This document shows, piece after piece, positions 15,715 to 25,662 of a stretch of 64,000 nucleotides of DNA. Source of the DNA: Aquibium oceanicum (GTDB taxonomy: Bacteria; Pseudomonadota; Alphaproteobacteria; Rhizobiales; Rhizobiaceae); NCBI RefSeq assembly GCF_001889605.1, contig NZ_CP018171.1:2998501-3062500 (forward strand). Reading direction: 5' to 3'. The first letter of the stretch is position 1. Each line of letters opens with the position of its first letter. The position numbers were made by a program, and so were the translations under genes. The notes beneath the pieces were generated by a model that saw only the letters and a list, made by a program, of their open reading frames with translations, did no database searches and was not told where the DNA came from.

Positions 15715-18141
15715 TCAGTCCGCATCGCGCTTGTAGGGCGGCATTCCGCGGGCTTCGCGGGACCAACGCCGATGCTCGTGCCAGGGCCTGTAGGGTTCCC
15801 GGACGGCGAACCGTATCTCCGCAGGCCTTCCCTGCCCTGCCCCGGCGAAGCGGATTTCGGCGCTGCCGCGCCGCGCAAGGTCGCGCTTGGTGACCACGAG
15901 CAACTTCGCCGGGTCGCACGGGTTAACCGCCGTGGCATCGTCAATAACGAGGACGTCGGCAAAATCGCAGAATTGGCGCGCGTTCCCCTCCGCGGAAACG
16001 AACGCCACGATCGCACCGCCGCCGTGTCGCGCGATGCAACTTGTCTCGTCGCAAGCGAAAGCTCCGGGGACCAGCCCGTCCAGCATGGCGGCGGTCAGCG
16101 GTTCGGCGCTGACGACCGGCACAGCAACACCGTGCGTCATCGCCGCGTCCATCCAGATGCCAGTGACGAAGCGGTTGGGTCGCCTCTTGTTGACCGCCAG
16201 TTCCCCGGCCTCCGTCCGCATGGCGATCAAGTCTCCCTCCTCCGAGAGCAGGAGGTTCGGGAGATCCCGCGTCGCGATGAGCACTATACCGGCAACGAGC
16301 AACGGAACGGCGGCGAGACGAAGCCAGGTCGAAAGGACAGTCAAGAGGACGAGAGCAATGGTCATCGACAGCACCGCCGATAGCGGGATCGTGCCCACGG
16401 CATCGAAAGGCGTGCGTTCGGCGAGCCATCCCGCGATCGAGACCATGATCCCGATGCCCCACCCCATGATGTCGAGCGCGAAGCCTTCGAGGCCGAACGG
16501 CATAAGGATGCCAGCGAGAACCGCCGAGGGCATGATGACGAAGGATACGACGGGCATCGCGCCGAGGTTGGCGAGGAGGCCGAGTGGCGCCATGCGGTGG
16601 AAGTGCCAGACGCCGTACAGCGCCGTTGCCGTCCCCGCCACCAGCGAGGTCATCGCAATTCCGGCGCAATAGAGAAGCAGAAGCCGAAAGCCGCCTCCGA
16701 CCAGCGAGCGTTGCCGCGGCTGTCCGCCCGTGAAACCGTTCAGCCGACGCTCCGACCACCAGGCATAGGCCGCGATGAGCGCAGCCGTGGCGGCGAACGA
16801 CATCTGGAAGCTCGGCCCGACCACCTCATGCGGCGCTATCGCAATGACGACGAGCGCCGAGATGGCGAGATTGCGCATCGTGATCGCCGACCGGTCGAAG
16901 AGCAGCGCCACCAGCATCACGGCGATCATGACGAAGCTGCGCTGCGCCGCGACCGCCGCTCCGGAAATCAGCAGGTAATAGGACGCGGCCAGCAACGCGA
17001 CGGCCGCCGCATACTTCTTCACGGGCAAGCGAGAGGCGAAGCCGGGAAACAGCGCGAAGACGAAGCGCAGTCCGAACATGACCGTGCCGGCGACGAGCGC
17101 CATGTGGAGACCCGAGATCGAAAGGACGTGCGCGAGGCCGGTCTTGCGCAGCGCCTCGTTGATCTCCTCGGGAATGCCGGCGCGCGTCCCGGCGATAAGC
17201 GCCGTCGCGATCTGTCCCTCCGGTCCTTCGATCCGGCTGGTGATGCGGCCCGCGATCGCCTGGCGCATGTCCGCGATCCGGGCCGAGAGTGCGGCGCGCC
17301 AGCCAGCTTCGGCGTCGAGCCGCGAGGGTCTGGGATCGGAAAGGAAGAACCCGGTCGCGCCGATGCCATCCATATAACTCTCGAAGGCGAAGTCGTAGCC
17401 GAATGGACGCGCGGGGCCCGAAGGCGGAAAGAGCCGTGCATAACCCGAAACGCCGTTTCCGGCATGGATTTCGGGCGGCAAGGACCGCGCGGAAAGCCGC
17501 ACCCGGTCGGGCGCATGGCGGAGCACCGGCCGGTCGGTGGAATGAACGTCGATCGTCAGCCGCACCCGACCGCTCGCCTGTCGTTCGACCGTCACCACCC
17601 GACCGGTCACGAGCGTCGGGATCTCAGAACCGAGCATCTTGGTGCCGGCCCGCCACGTCTCCAGCTTGCCTGCGAGCACGCCTAGCATGGAGACGATGAG
17701 GATCGTCGATACGACCCGGCCGAGGCCCGCGCGCCGGAAGAAGGCGCGCGCAAGCACGGCCGACCCGATGCCGGCGGCGACGATGGGAAACGACGGCTCC
17801 AGGGGCAGCGCCCAGTAGAACGCCGCGCCCGCGCACAGGATGACCGGGAGGAACAGGAAGGCCGTCCCCCGGTCGCGCTCGGCAGCGAGGGCCTCCGCCA
17901 GCGCTGCTTGGACGGCAGCAAACGCCCGCTCCCGCCTCGTGCCCGGACGGTATGCCGCGCTCCCTTCCGCGTCTGCTTGCCCACGGTGCACGCCTGCCGG
18001 CAAGAGCATGCCCGGCACGGGCAGCATCCCCCTTTCGTCCGGATCCGGTTCGTCGATCGTCGCCATCGCGACCCCGTCACTGCCGTCCGAAAGCCGGTTC
18101 CCGAAAGCCCCGGCAAGCCCGACGGCTTGCACCCCGATCAT
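15715..18141 (-). CDS. comEC: ComEC/Rec2 family competence protein
   Basis: This 808-residue polytopic inner-membrane protein has an N-terminal OB-like soluble domain (DUF4131 type) after two hydrophobic segments, then the ComEC/Rec2 membrane domain with the motif [17 protein letters not shown], and a C-terminal soluble part. ComEC forms the channel that moves transforming single-stranded DNA into the cytoplasm. The C-terminus is shorter than in full Bacillus-type ComEC and I cannot find an intact HxHxDH metallo-beta-lactamase site, so nuclease activity is doubtful. The start is uncertain: ATG 18066 has a better upstream purine run than 18141. It diverges from gltX. Confidence 0.87.
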   Translation of the reverse strand: MIGVQAVGLAGAFGNRLSDGSDGVAMATIDEPDPDERGMLPVPGMLLPAGVHRGQADAEGSAAYRPGTRRERAFAAVQAALAEALAAERDRGTAFLFLPVILCAGAAFYWALPLEPSFPIVAAGIGSAVLARAFFRRAGLGRVVSTILIVSMLGVLAGKLETWRAGTKMLGSEIPTLVTGRVVTVERQASGRVRLTIDVHSTDRPVLRHAPDRVRLSARSLPPEIHAGNGVSGYARLFPPSGPARPFGYDFAFESYMDGIGATGFFLSDPRPSRLDAEAGWRAALSARIADMRQAIAGRITSRIEGPEGQIATALIAGTRAGIPEEINEALRKTGLAHVLSISGLHMALVAGTVMFGLRFVFALFPGFASRLPVKKYAAAVALLAASYYLLISGAAVAAQRSFVMIAVMLVALLFDRSAITMRNLAISALVVIAIAPHEVVGPSFQMSFAATAALIAAYAWWSERRLNGFTGGQPRQRSLVGGGFRLLLLYCAGIAMTSLVAGTATALYGVWHFHRMAPLGLLANLGAMPVVSFVIMPSAVLAGILMPFGLEGFALDIMGWGIGIMVSIAGWLAERTPFDAVGTIPLSAVLSMTIALVLLTVLSTWLRLAAVPLLVAGIVLIATRDLPNLLLSEEGDLIAMRTEAGELAVNKRRPNRFVTGIWMDAAMTHGVAVPVVSAEPLTAAMLDGLVPGAFACDETSCIARHGGGAIVAFVSAEGNARQFCDFADVLVIDDATAVNPCDPAKLLVVTKRDLARRGSAEIRFAGAGQGRPAEIRFAVREPYRPWHEHRRWSREARGMPPYKRDAD

Positions 18142-18220
18142 CCTATGCTACATGAACGCGACCCGAAATCACCCGCGCAGTGGCGCCAAGGCGCCCAGCA
18201 CGCAAAGCCTCCGGAATCCG

Positions 18221-19642
18221 ATGCCCGCACCCGTCGTCACGCGCTTCGCGCCGTCCCCCACCGGTTACCTCCACATCGGCGGCGCGCGCACCGCGCTCTT
18301 CAACTGGCTCTTCTCCCGGCACACGGGCGGCAAGATGCTGCTGCGGATCGAGGACACTGATCGCGAGCGCTCGACCGAAGCGGCGACCGCGGCGATCCTC
18401 GACGGTCTTTCCTGGCTCGGCCTCGCCTGGGACGGCGAACCCGTCTCGCAATTCGCGCGCGCCGAGCGCCATCGAGAGATCGGCGAGGAACTCGTCCGGC
18501 GCGGCAAGGCCTATCGCTGCTATGCGTCCCAGGCCGAACTGGAGGAAATGCGCGAGAAGGCGCGCGCAGAAGGACGCCCTCCCCGCTACGACGGCCGCTG
18601 GCGCGACCGCGATTCGGCCGAGGCGCCGGCCGGCGTCAGGCCGGTCATCCGCATCAAGGCGCCCCAAGAAGGCGAGACCGTCGTGCACGACAAGGTGCAG
18701 GGCGACGTCCGTTTTCCCAACAAGGACCTCGACGACTTCATCATTCTGCGCTCGGACGGCAACCCGACCTACATGCACGCCGTCGTGGTCGACGATCATG
18801 ACATGGGCGTCACACACATCATCCGCGGCGACGATCATCTGACCAATGCTGCGCGTCAGACGATCATCTATCAGGCGATGGATTGGGACGTACCGGTGAT
18901 GGCCCACATTCCGCTCATCCACGGAGCGGACGGCGCGAAGCTGTCGAAGCGGCACGGAGCGCTCGGCGTCGAGGCCTACCGGGCCATGGGCTACCTGCCG
19001 GAAGCGCTGCGCAACTATCTGGCGCGGCTCGGCTGGAGCCACGGCGACGACGAGGTGATGTCGACGGAAGAGATGATCGGCTGGTTCGAGATCGAGGACG
19101 TGAACAAGGGCGCCGCGCGCTTCGATTTCCAGAAACTGGAAGCCCTGAACGGCATGCACATGCGCCGCACGCCGGATGCCGAACTCCTCGACAACCTTCT
19201 CGCGACGCTGCCCTATATCGAGGGCGGCAAGGCGATGGCCGACAAGCTCGACGACAGGCGCAAGGCCATGCTGCTTCAGGCCATGCCAGGTCTGAAGGAG
19301 CGTGCGAAGACGCTGGTGGAACTGGCCGACAGCGCCGGCTATCTGTTCTCCGAAAGGCCGCTGACCCTGGACGAGAAGGCGGAAAAGCTGGTCGGGGAGC
19401 CTCCGCGCGAGATTCTCGCGGGCGCGAAGGCGGCCCTCGAGAACATCACGGGCGAATGGAATGCGGAGACGACCGAAGCCGCGATCCGCGCCTACGTCGC
19501 CGAAACCGGGCTCAAGCTCGGCGCGGTGGCGCAGCCCCTGCGTGCAGCTCTCACCGGCCGTTCGACGTCGCCCGGCGTCTTCGACGTGCTCGCGGTGCTC
19601 GGACGCGAGGAGAGCCTCGGCCGCCTCGGCGACCTGCTGTGA
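18221..19642 (+). CDS. gltX: Glutamate--tRNA ligase
   Basis: This 473-residue class I aminoacyl-tRNA synthetase has the HIGH-type motif YLHIGG near residue 15 and the KMSKS-type KLSKR in the middle. It charges tRNA-Glu, and in organisms using GatCAB it also mischarges tRNA-Gln. ATG 18221 ([17 protein letters not shown]) fits the family N-terminus; an earlier in-frame ATG at 18152 would add 23 residues that do not resemble the family. Alphaproteobacteria often carry two gltX genes; which paralogue this is cannot be decided here. It precedes gltA by 186 bases. Confidence 0.95.
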   Translation: MPAPVVTRFAPSPTGYLHIGGARTALFNWLFSRHTGGKMLLRIEDTDRERSTEAATAAILDGLSWLGLAWDGEPVSQFARAERHREIGEELVRRGKAYRCYASQAELEEMREKARAEGRPPRYDGRWRDRDSAEAPAGVRPVIRIKAPQEGETVVHDKVQGDVRFPNKDLDDFIILRSDGNPTYMHAVVVDDHDMGVTHIIRGDDHLTNAARQTIIYQAMDWDVPVMAHIPLIHGADGAKLSKRHGALGVEAYRAMGYLPEALRNYLARLGWSHGDDEVMSTEEMIGWFEIEDVNKGAARFDFQKLEALNGMHMRRTPDAELLDNLLATLPYIEGGKAMADKLDDRRKAMLLQAMPGLKERAKTLVELADSAGYLFSERPLTLDEKAEKLVGEPPREILAGAKAALENITGEWNAETTEAAIRAYVAETGLKLGAVAQPLRAALTGRSTSPGVFDVLAVLGREESLGRLGDLL

Positions 19643-19770
19643 GGCGTACGCACACTCGTGGATAACCGCCTGTTCGTTTCAAAATGACCGGCCTTTTCGC
19701 GCTGCAACATTAGACGTTGCCGCAACTTGGCATCGGCGGTGAAATGGGATAGCTAGATCGCCATTCCAGA

Positions 19771-19789
19771 CCGCGATTTTTCATCGCGG
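19771..19789 (+). promoter_or_regulatory. Hairpin in the gltA leader
   Basis: A perfect seven-base stem (CCGCGAT/ATCGCGG) with a TTTTC loop lies 40-58 bases before the gltA ATG. No T-run follows, so it is not a terminator for gltX. It may be a 5'-UTR stability or regulatory element. Confidence 0.4.
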
Positions 19790-19828
19790 AACTCTTCCAC
19801 ACAGCCGATTGACGATAAGGAGTCCGCG

Positions 19829-21118
19829 ATGACCGATTCAACCGCAAAACTCGATTTCGGCGGCAAGGAAATCGACCTCAACGTCCGTCAGGGCTCGATC
19901 GGACCCGAAGTCATCGACATCGGCAAACTCTACGCCCAGACCGGCGCCTTCACCTACGATCCGGGCTTCACGTCCACCGCGAGCTGCGAATCCGAGATCA
20001 CCTTCATCGATGGCGACGAGGGCATGCTGCTCCATCGCGGCTACCCGATCGAGCAGCTTGCCGAGCACGGCGACTTCCTGGAAGTCTGCTATCTGCTGCT
20101 CTATGGCGAATTGCCGACGAAGACGCAGAAGGAGGACTTCGACTACCGCGTCACCCGTCACACGATGGTGCACGAGCAGATGTCGCGCTTCTTCACCGGC
20201 TTCCGCCGCGATGCCCATCCGATGGCGGTGATGTGCGGCGTGGTCGGCGCGCTGTCGGCCTTCTACCACGATTCCACCGACATCTCGGATCCCTACCAGC
20301 GCATGGTCGCCTCCATGCGGCTGATCGCCAAGACGCCGACGATCGCAGCGATGGCCTACAAGTACCACATTGGCCAGCCGTTCGTTTACCCGAAGAACGA
20401 CCTCGACTACGCGGCGAACTTCCTCAACATGTGTTTCGCGGTGCCGTGCGAGGACTACAAGGTGAACCCGGTTCTGGCGCGCGCCATGGACCGCATCTTC
20501 ATCCTGCACGCCGACCATGAGCAGAATGCGTCGACCTCGACCGTTCGTCTCGCCGGGTCCTCGGGCGCCAATCCGTTTGCTTGCATCGCGGCCGGCATCG
20601 CCTGCCTGTGGGGTCCCGCCCATGGCGGAGCTAACGAGGCGGCATTGAACATGCTGTCGGAAATCGGCTCGGTCGACCGCATCCCCGAATTCGTCGCCCG
20701 CGCCAAGGACAAGAACGATCCTTTCCGCCTCATGGGCTTCGGGCACCGCGTCTACAAGAACTACGATCCGCGCGCCAAGATCATGCAGAAGACCACGCAC
20801 GAGGTGCTCGGCGAACTCGGCATCAAGGACGATCCGCTGCTCGACGTGGCGATGGAGCTCGAGAAGATCGCGCTGACGGACGAGTACTTCATCGAGAAGA
20901 AGCTCTATCCCAACATCGACTTCTATTCCGGCATAACGCTGAAGGCGCTCGGCTTCCCCACCACCATGTTCACCGTGCTGTTCGCGGTCGCCCGTACCGT
21001 CGGCTGGGTGGCGCAGTGGAAGGAAATGATCGAGGATCCGCACCAGAAGATCGGCCGGCCGCGCCAGCTCTATATCGGCGCGCCGAAGCGCGACTACGTG
21101 GCGATCGCCAAGCGCTGA
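19829..21118 (+). CDS. gltA: Citrate synthase (type II)
   Basis: This 429-residue cytoplasmic enzyme condenses acetyl-CoA and oxaloacetate at the entry of the TCA cycle. The length and N-terminal beta-domain match the hexameric, NADH-sensitive type of Gram-negative bacteria. Active-site segments include [10 protein letters not shown] and [16 protein letters not shown] strong AAGGAG site precedes the ATG. A leader hairpin lies upstream and an intrinsic terminator lies downstream, so it is probably a single-gene transcript. It converges with lpxB. Confidence 0.97.
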   Translation: MTDSTAKLDFGGKEIDLNVRQGSIGPEVIDIGKLYAQTGAFTYDPGFTSTASCESEITFIDGDEGMLLHRGYPIEQLAEHGDFLEVCYLLLYGELPTKTQKEDFDYRVTRHTMVHEQMSRFFTGFRRDAHPMAVMCGVVGALSAFYHDSTDISDPYQRMVASMRLIAKTPTIAAMAYKYHIGQPFVYPKNDLDYAANFLNMCFAVPCEDYKVNPVLARAMDRIFILHADHEQNASTSTVRLAGSSGANPFACIAAGIACLWGPAHGGANEAALNMLSEIGSVDRIPEFVARAKDKNDPFRLMGFGHRVYKNYDPRAKIMQKTTHEVLGELGIKDDPLLDVAMELEKIALTDEYFIEKKLYPNIDFYSGITLKALGFPTTMFTVLFAVARTVGWVAQWKEMIEDPHQKIGRPRQLYIGAPKRDYVAIAKR

Positions 21119-21150
21119 CCGCTCGAAGCAGATCGATTTCGCAATTCGAA

Positions 21151-21173
21151 CGGTGCCTCCGGGCGCCGTTTTT
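21151..21173 (+). terminator. Intrinsic terminator after gltA
   Basis: A seven-base GC stem (CGGTGCC/GGCGCCG) is followed directly by a run of T, 33 bases past the gltA stop. Confidence 0.75.
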
Positions 21174-21205
21174 CGTTGAAGGGGTTTGCGAAGCCGCGGC
21201 CAAAG

Positions 21206-22378
21206 TCAGCCGCGATGTTTCCTCATCGCTTCGAGAGCGGCGTGCGCGGCGATTTCGCCCGAAGGGCGATCCGTCGCCATGGCAGCGGCGATCGCGTCGA
21301 ACCCGTCCAGCTGAGCTGCACGTGCCGACGTGTCGCCGGCCAGTTGTTCGAGATGCCGCGCGATCGTACCGGCCCGCACGAAATGGTCGTAGTATTCCGG
21401 AATGACCGGCCGATCCGCTATCAGGTTCGGAAGCGATGCGCTCCAGGCATGGATCATGGAATAGGCAAGCCGGCCGAACGCATCGGTCTTGTAGCAGGAA
21501 AGCGTCGGTACCCGGGCGAGCGCCAGTTCCAGGGTCACGGTCCCCGACGCGGCCAGTGCCGCGTCCGCCTGGCCGAACGCCTCGTACCTGGCGTCCTTTC
21601 CCAGGACGATTTCGGGTTTGACCGGCCAGTCCGCCGTGCCTTCGCGAACCATGTCGGCGACATGAGGGACGGTCGGAATGACGAGCCGAAGGGTCATGCC
21701 GCGTGCGATCAGCGTTTCCACGGTTTCCCTGAAGGGATCGAGCAGCTTCGTCACCTCGCTGCGCCTGGAACCAGGCAACAGGAGCAGCGTCCTGGCCGCG
21801 CGCGGCTCGCGCGGTGGCGCGGCCTTCTGCCGTTCGGCCGCCGCCGACAGCCCGGTATCGTGCGTCAGGCGATGGCCGACATAGGTCGCGGAGGGCCCGT
21901 CGAGCCGTTCGAGTTCCGCCACCTCGAAGGGGAGGACGCACAGGACATGATCCACGAAGCCGCGCATGTCGGCCGCCCTCTGCGGCCGCCACGCCCACAC
22001 GCTGGGGCAAACATAGTGGATGATCGGAATGGACGGGTCGGCCGCGCGGACCTTCCTGGCCACGCGCAGGCTGAAATCGGGGACGTCGACGGTGATGAGA
22101 CAGTCCGGATTGCTCTCCACCACGGCGTCCGCGGTCGCCGAGATCCGGCGAAAGAGTTGCGGAAGCCGCGCCAGGACCGCCGAGATCCCCATCAGCGAAA
22201 TCTCGCCCGGATCAAACAGCGTTTCGAGCCCGAGCGCCTGGAGATGGCTGCCGCCCACGCCCGAAAGTTCGATGGCCTTGCCGCTCTCCTTCGCCAACGC
22301 CGATACTAGGTCGGCCGCGAGAATATCGCCCGATTCCTCTCCGGCGACGATGGCGATGCGCATGCGGTCCGCCGTCAT
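21206..22378 (-). CDS. lpxB: Lipid-A-disaccharide synthase
   Basis: This 390-residue peripheral membrane glycosyltransferase joins UDP-2,3-diacylglucosamine and lipid X to form the lipid A disaccharide. Family segments are visible: AGEESGDILAADL at the N-terminus, YVCPSVWAWRP in the middle and LLLPGSRRSEV. ATG 22378 overlaps the lpxI stop in ATGA, so translation is coupled; a longer frame to 22573 lies inside lpxI and is not LpxB-like. It is the last gene of the lpxD-fabZ-lpxA-lpxI-lpxB run. Confidence 0.96.
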   Translation of the reverse strand: MTADRMRIAIVAGEESGDILAADLVSALAKESGKAIELSGVGGSHLQALGLETLFDPGEISLMGISAVLARLPQLFRRISATADAVVESNPDCLITVDVPDFSLRVARKVRAADPSIPIIHYVCPSVWAWRPQRAADMRGFVDHVLCVLPFEVAELERLDGPSATYVGHRLTHDTGLSAAAERQKAAPPREPRAARTLLLLPGSRRSEVTKLLDPFRETVETLIARGMTLRLVIPTVPHVADMVREGTADWPVKPEIVLGKDARYEAFGQADAALAASGTVTLELALARVPTLSCYKTDAFGRLAYSMIHAWSASLPNLIADRPVIPEYYDHFVRAGTIARHLEQLAGDTSARAAQLDGFDAIAAAMATDRPSGEIAAHAALEAMRKHRG

Positions 22379-23262
22379 GGCGTGCCGCCGGCAATACCGG
22401 TCACGAAGATACCGAGTTCGTCGGCCAGTTCGATGACTTGCTTCCGCTGCAGCACGATTGCCCTCCCCGCCTCGACGGCAATTCCTGCAAGTCCCGCCGC
22501 GTGAACGCCCCTGACGGTATCGGGACCTATCGAGGGAAGATCGGCGCGAAGCTCCTGGTTCGGCTTGGCGCACTTGACGAGGACACCGCCGGCCTTGCCG
22601 ATCCGCCCCTCGGTCCGCAATCGTCGCACGCGATCGATCATCTCCGCCGTCCCTTCAGCGCCTTCCAGCGCCACGACGCGGCCCCTCACGGCGATCGCTG
22701 CCTGACCGATGTCGAGAGCGCCGATCGCCCGCGCCGCCTCCATCGCGGCTGCGATGTTGCGGCGTTCCGTGGTGGAGGGTTTCACCTGCGAGATCTGTCC
22801 CTCTCGCGCGATGAGGTCCGGCAGGATCTCGTGTGCGCCCAGGACGTTGAAGCCTTCAGCCTCGAGATGCCGCACGATCGCGCGAAGGATAGCGTCATCG
22901 CCGCGCGCGAGACCGGCGACGACGGTCGGCAGCACTTTCAGGAGGCTGAAGTTCCAGCGGATCGATCGCAGCGCCGGTCGCCGGGAAATGGCTCCGGCCA
23001 GGACGACGTGCGTGGCTTCCGCACGCCGCAGTATCGAGATGAGCGTTCCGTAGTCCTCCACCTTCAGCATCCGGTGCTCGAAGCGGAACAGATCCGGATC
23101 GGTGTCGGGCTGATCCTCGATGATTACGAGGAACGGCGGGCGGGCGGCCAGCGACAGCCCAGCGGCCAGTTCGCCGGGCAGTGCTCCCCCGCCTGCCACG
23201 ATGGCGACGCGACCGTCTCGCGCGGCATGGCCATGACGCGACGGATCAGCCGATGGGGTCAT
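22375..23262 (-). CDS. lpxI: UDP-2,3-diacylglucosamine diphosphatase LpxI
   Basis: This 295-residue protein (formerly DUF1009) hydrolyses UDP-2,3-diacylglucosamine to lipid X, replacing LpxH in most alphaproteobacteria. It shows GRVAIVAGGGALPGELA near residue 18, the LKVLPTVVAGLARGDDAILRA segment and the C-terminal ending HAAGLAGIAVEAGRAIVL. It overlaps lpxA by 17 bases upstream and lpxB by four downstream. The location between lpxA and lpxB is the classic alphaproteobacterial arrangement. Confidence 0.95.
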   Translation of the reverse strand: MTPSADPSRHGHAARDGRVAIVAGGGALPGELAAGLSLAARPPFLVIIEDQPDTDPDLFRFEHRMLKVEDYGTLISILRRAEATHVVLAGAISRRPALRSIRWNFSLLKVLPTVVAGLARGDDAILRAIVRHLEAEGFNVLGAHEILPDLIAREGQISQVKPSTTERRNIAAAMEAARAIGALDIGQAAIAVRGRVVALEGAEGTAEMIDRVRRLRTEGRIGKAGGVLVKCAKPNQELRADLPSIGPDTVRGVHAAGLAGIAVEAGRAIVLQRKQVIELADELGIFVTGIAGGTP

Positions 23263-24076
23263 CGCCGCTATCTTCGGCCTTCAGATAGGGCGGTACGCAA
23301 TAATAACGCTTCCGGCGATTCGTCATGAAGGCCACGATCTCCATCACCGACGGGGTATCCGCAAATTCGACCGCTACCGATTCGAGGTTCACCGCAACCG
23401 GTCGTGCCGGATCGAAGATGCGGCGATAGGCTTCCCGCATACGATAGATCTCAGCCCGGGCCATACCGGACCGGCGCATGCCGACGAGGTTGAATCCGTG
23501 CAGCTTCGCCCGGTTCCCCACGACCATGCCGTAGGGGATGACGTCGCCCATGACGGCGGAGCTGCCGCCCAGGAATGCGCGTCTGCCGACCCGGACGAAC
23601 TGGTGCACGCCCGTCAGCCCTCCTACGATGGCGTGATCCCCGATCTCGCAATGACCACCCAGGGTTGCACCGTGGGTTAGCGTCACGTTGTTTCCGACCA
23701 CGCAGTCATGGGCTACGTGCGAATTGGCGAGGAAGAACCCGTCGTCGCCCACCATAGTGACGCCGCTGCTCGCATCGGAGCCCACGTGCATCGTGACATT
23801 TTCCCGGATCTTGCAGTTGCGGCCGATTTCAAGCCGCGTGACGCTGCCTTTGTGCTTGGTGTCTTGCGGAGGTCCGCCGAGTGTTACGTTGGGGTAGACC
23901 TTCGTCCCGTCTCCGATGCGGGTGGCGTTCATAACCGAAACGTGGCTCATCAGTTCCACGTTGCCGCCGATCACCGCGTGCGGGCCGATGTGGCAGAACG
24001 GTCCGATCTGGGCGCCCTTCCCGATCTGCGCTCCATCTTCGACGACTGCCGCCGGGTGAATGAAAGTCTCGGCCAA
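23246..24076 (-). CDS. lpxA: UDP-N-acetylglucosamine acyltransferase
   Basis: This 276-residue trimeric left-handed beta-helix enzyme performs the first acylation of lipid A synthesis on UDP-GlcNAc. Hexapeptide repeats run through the first ~190 residues (IGKGAQIGPFCHIGPHAVIGG), and a helical C-terminus follows. The catalytic-His region is in FLANSHVAHDC. The start is TTG at 24076, three bases after the fabZ stop, with AAGG eight bases before it; no ATG fits the conserved N-terminus MAETFIHPAA. Confidence 0.95.
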   Translation of the reverse strand: MAETFIHPAAVVEDGAQIGKGAQIGPFCHIGPHAVIGGNVELMSHVSVMNATRIGDGTKVYPNVTLGGPPQDTKHKGSVTRLEIGRNCKIRENVTMHVGSDASSGVTMVGDDGFFLANSHVAHDCVVGNNVTLTHGATLGGHCEIGDHAIVGGLTGVHQFVRVGRRAFLGGSSAVMGDVIPYGMVVGNRAKLHGFNLVGMRRSGMARAEIYRMREAYRRIFDPARPVAVNLESVAVEFADTPSVMEIVAFMTNRRKRYYCVPPYLKAEDSGDDPIG

Positions 24077-24079
24077 AAT

Positions 24080-24550
24080 TTAGCCTTCCACCTTAGGAGT
24101 CATCATCGCGGTCAACTGCGCTTCCGCGACCTTGTTGCCCTCGACCGTCGCTTCGCAGGCGAAGCGGAACACCCCACCCCTTTGCTTCAACTTCCTGACG
24201 TGGATCCTCAACTGGTCCCCCGGTTGTACCGGCTTGCGGAACTTCGCTTCGTCAATCGCCATGAAATAGACGAGGCTCGGGCTCGTCGCCGCGCTCTCGT
24301 GGATGCAGATCGCGCCGGCCGTCTGCGCCATCGCTTCCACGATGAGAACGCCCGGCATGACGGGATGACCGGGAAAGTGGCCCTGGAAATGCGGTTCGTT
24401 GATGGTCACGTTCTTGATGCCGACGGCCGAATTGTTTCCCTCGATCTCCACGATGCGGTCGACGAGCAGGAACGGATAGCGATGCGGCAACAGACGCAGC
24501 AACTCCATGATTCCGACCGACTCGAGTGTCGAGGAAGCTGCGTCGCTCAT
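24080..24550 (-). CDS. fabZ: 3-hydroxyacyl-[ACP] dehydratase FabZ
   Basis: This 156-residue hot-dog-fold enzyme dehydrates beta-hydroxyacyl-ACP in fatty-acid synthesis and draws from the same hydroxyacyl pool as LpxA/LpxD. The active-site segment [16 protein letters not shown], with its His and the later Glu in VEAMAQ, is intact. ATG 24550 overlaps the lpxD stop in ATGA; a longer frame adds 33 residues from inside lpxD. Co-translation with lpxD and lpxA links fatty acid and lipid A output. Confidence 0.96.
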   Translation of the reverse strand: MSDAASSTLESVGIMELLRLLPHRYPFLLVDRIVEIEGNNSAVGIKNVTINEPHFQGHFPGHPVMPGVLIVEAMAQTAGAICIHESAATSPSLVYFMAIDEAKFRKPVQPGDQLRIHVRKLKQRGGVFRFACEATVEGNKVAEAQLTAMMTPKVEG

Positions 24551-25602
24551 GTTCCCGGTCCCTTGCGTCTCGTGTCTGCGGCGAGCTTCTTTATGACATT
24601 CGTCTCGCGAAAGAAATCGGTGGCGAGTTTCGCGGGGAATCCCGCCCACCTCTGTCCGGCCGGCACGTCATGCATGACACCGCTACCGGCTGCGATCTGC
24701 ACGCGGTCGCCGATCGCGACGTGGTCGGAGATGCCCACGCGGCCTCCCAGCATGACGAAGTCGCCGAGCGTGACCGATCCGGAGATACCGACATGCGCGG
24801 CTATCGCGCAGTGCCTGCCGATCCTCACATTGTGGCCGACCTGCACCTGATTGTCGATCTTGGTCCCTTCGCCGATCACCGTGTCGCCAAGTCCTCCACG
24901 GTCGATCGTCGTGTTTGCACCGATCTCGACATCGGCCTGGATGATCACCCGCCCGATCTGCGGGACCTTCTCGAGACCGGCAGGACCCGGAATGAAACGA
25001 AAGCCGTCCTGGCCGATACGCGCGCCGGGATGAACCACGACGCGATCACCGATCAGCGACGCGAGAATGCTCGCATTGGCTCCTATCCGCGCCTGCCGTC
25101 CGATCCTGCAATCCGGACCGACGATCGCTCCCGGACCGATTACGGCATCGCGGCCGATCTCGGCTCTCGGTCCGACGACCGCGCTATGCTCGACGATCGC
25201 TCCATCCTCTATCAGCGCGTCCTCGGCGACGTGAGCATGTTCGGAGACGCCGGTCTCGGCGGTGACGGCGGCGGGATACGTCGCGAGCGGAAACAGCTCT
25301 CGGCCGATACGGGCGAATGCGAGCGCGGGAGATTTGGTGGTTATGACCGCGACGCCGGGCGGCGCGAGGGAGGCGATTTCGGGCTGGCACAGTACCGCTG
25401 CCGCCGACAGTCCCGTCATCATCGCGGCATTGCGTTTTCCATCGACGAAAACCAGCTTTCCGCCGCCGCCTTCGCCAGCAACAGCCAGACCGTCGATGCG
25501 TCTGGAAGCAGTCGACGGGTCCAGCAGGATACCATCGATCATGGCGGCGGCTTCGCCCACCGAGATCGCTCGCGCAGGCGAGAAGAAAACGGGCTCAGCC
25601 AT
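24547..25602 (-). CDS. lpxD: UDP-3-O-acylglucosamine N-acyltransferase
   Basis: This 351-residue enzyme adds the second hydroxyacyl chain in lipid A synthesis. It has an N-terminal uridine-binding domain (about 1-100), a left-handed beta-helix of hexapeptide repeats (about 105-310) and a short C-terminal helix. The catalytic His is in the [10 protein letters not shown] segment. I chose ATG 25602 (MAEPVFF) over a TTG two codons earlier. A strong hairpin lies between this gene and bamA. Confidence 0.95.
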   Translation of the reverse strand: MAEPVFFSPARAISVGEAAAMIDGILLDPSTASRRIDGLAVAGEGGGGKLVFVDGKRNAAMMTGLSAAAVLCQPEIASLAPPGVAVITTKSPALAFARIGRELFPLATYPAAVTAETGVSEHAHVAEDALIEDGAIVEHSAVVGPRAEIGRDAVIGPGAIVGPDCRIGRQARIGANASILASLIGDRVVVHPGARIGQDGFRFIPGPAGLEKVPQIGRVIIQADVEIGANTTIDRGGLGDTVIGEGTKIDNQVQVGHNVRIGRHCAIAAHVGISGSVTLGDFVMLGGRVGISDHVAIGDRVQIAAGSGVMHDVPAGQRWAGFPAKLATDFFRETNVIKKLAADTRRKGPGT

Positions 25603-25624
25603 TCTCAATCAGGACCCTCGGACC

Positions 25625-25652
25625 CGCTCGCCGGCCTGTAGGCCCGCGAGCG
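25625..25652 (-). terminator. Strong hairpin between bamA and lpxD
   Basis: A 28-base inverted repeat pairs 12 of 13 positions (arms CGCTCGC and CGGCC with partners) and begins 10 bases after the bamA stop. No T-run follows on the minus strand, so it may be an attenuator or a processing/stability element separating bamA from the lpx genes. Confidence 0.6.
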
Positions 25653-25662
25653 AAAGTCAAAG

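Noticed and set aside
18154-18168. A possible LexA box (GAAC-N7-GAAA) between comEC and gltX
   Set aside because: One base departs from consensus and the site falls beside GC-rich sequence without other promoter signs; too weak beside the exact boxes at ssb and lexA.
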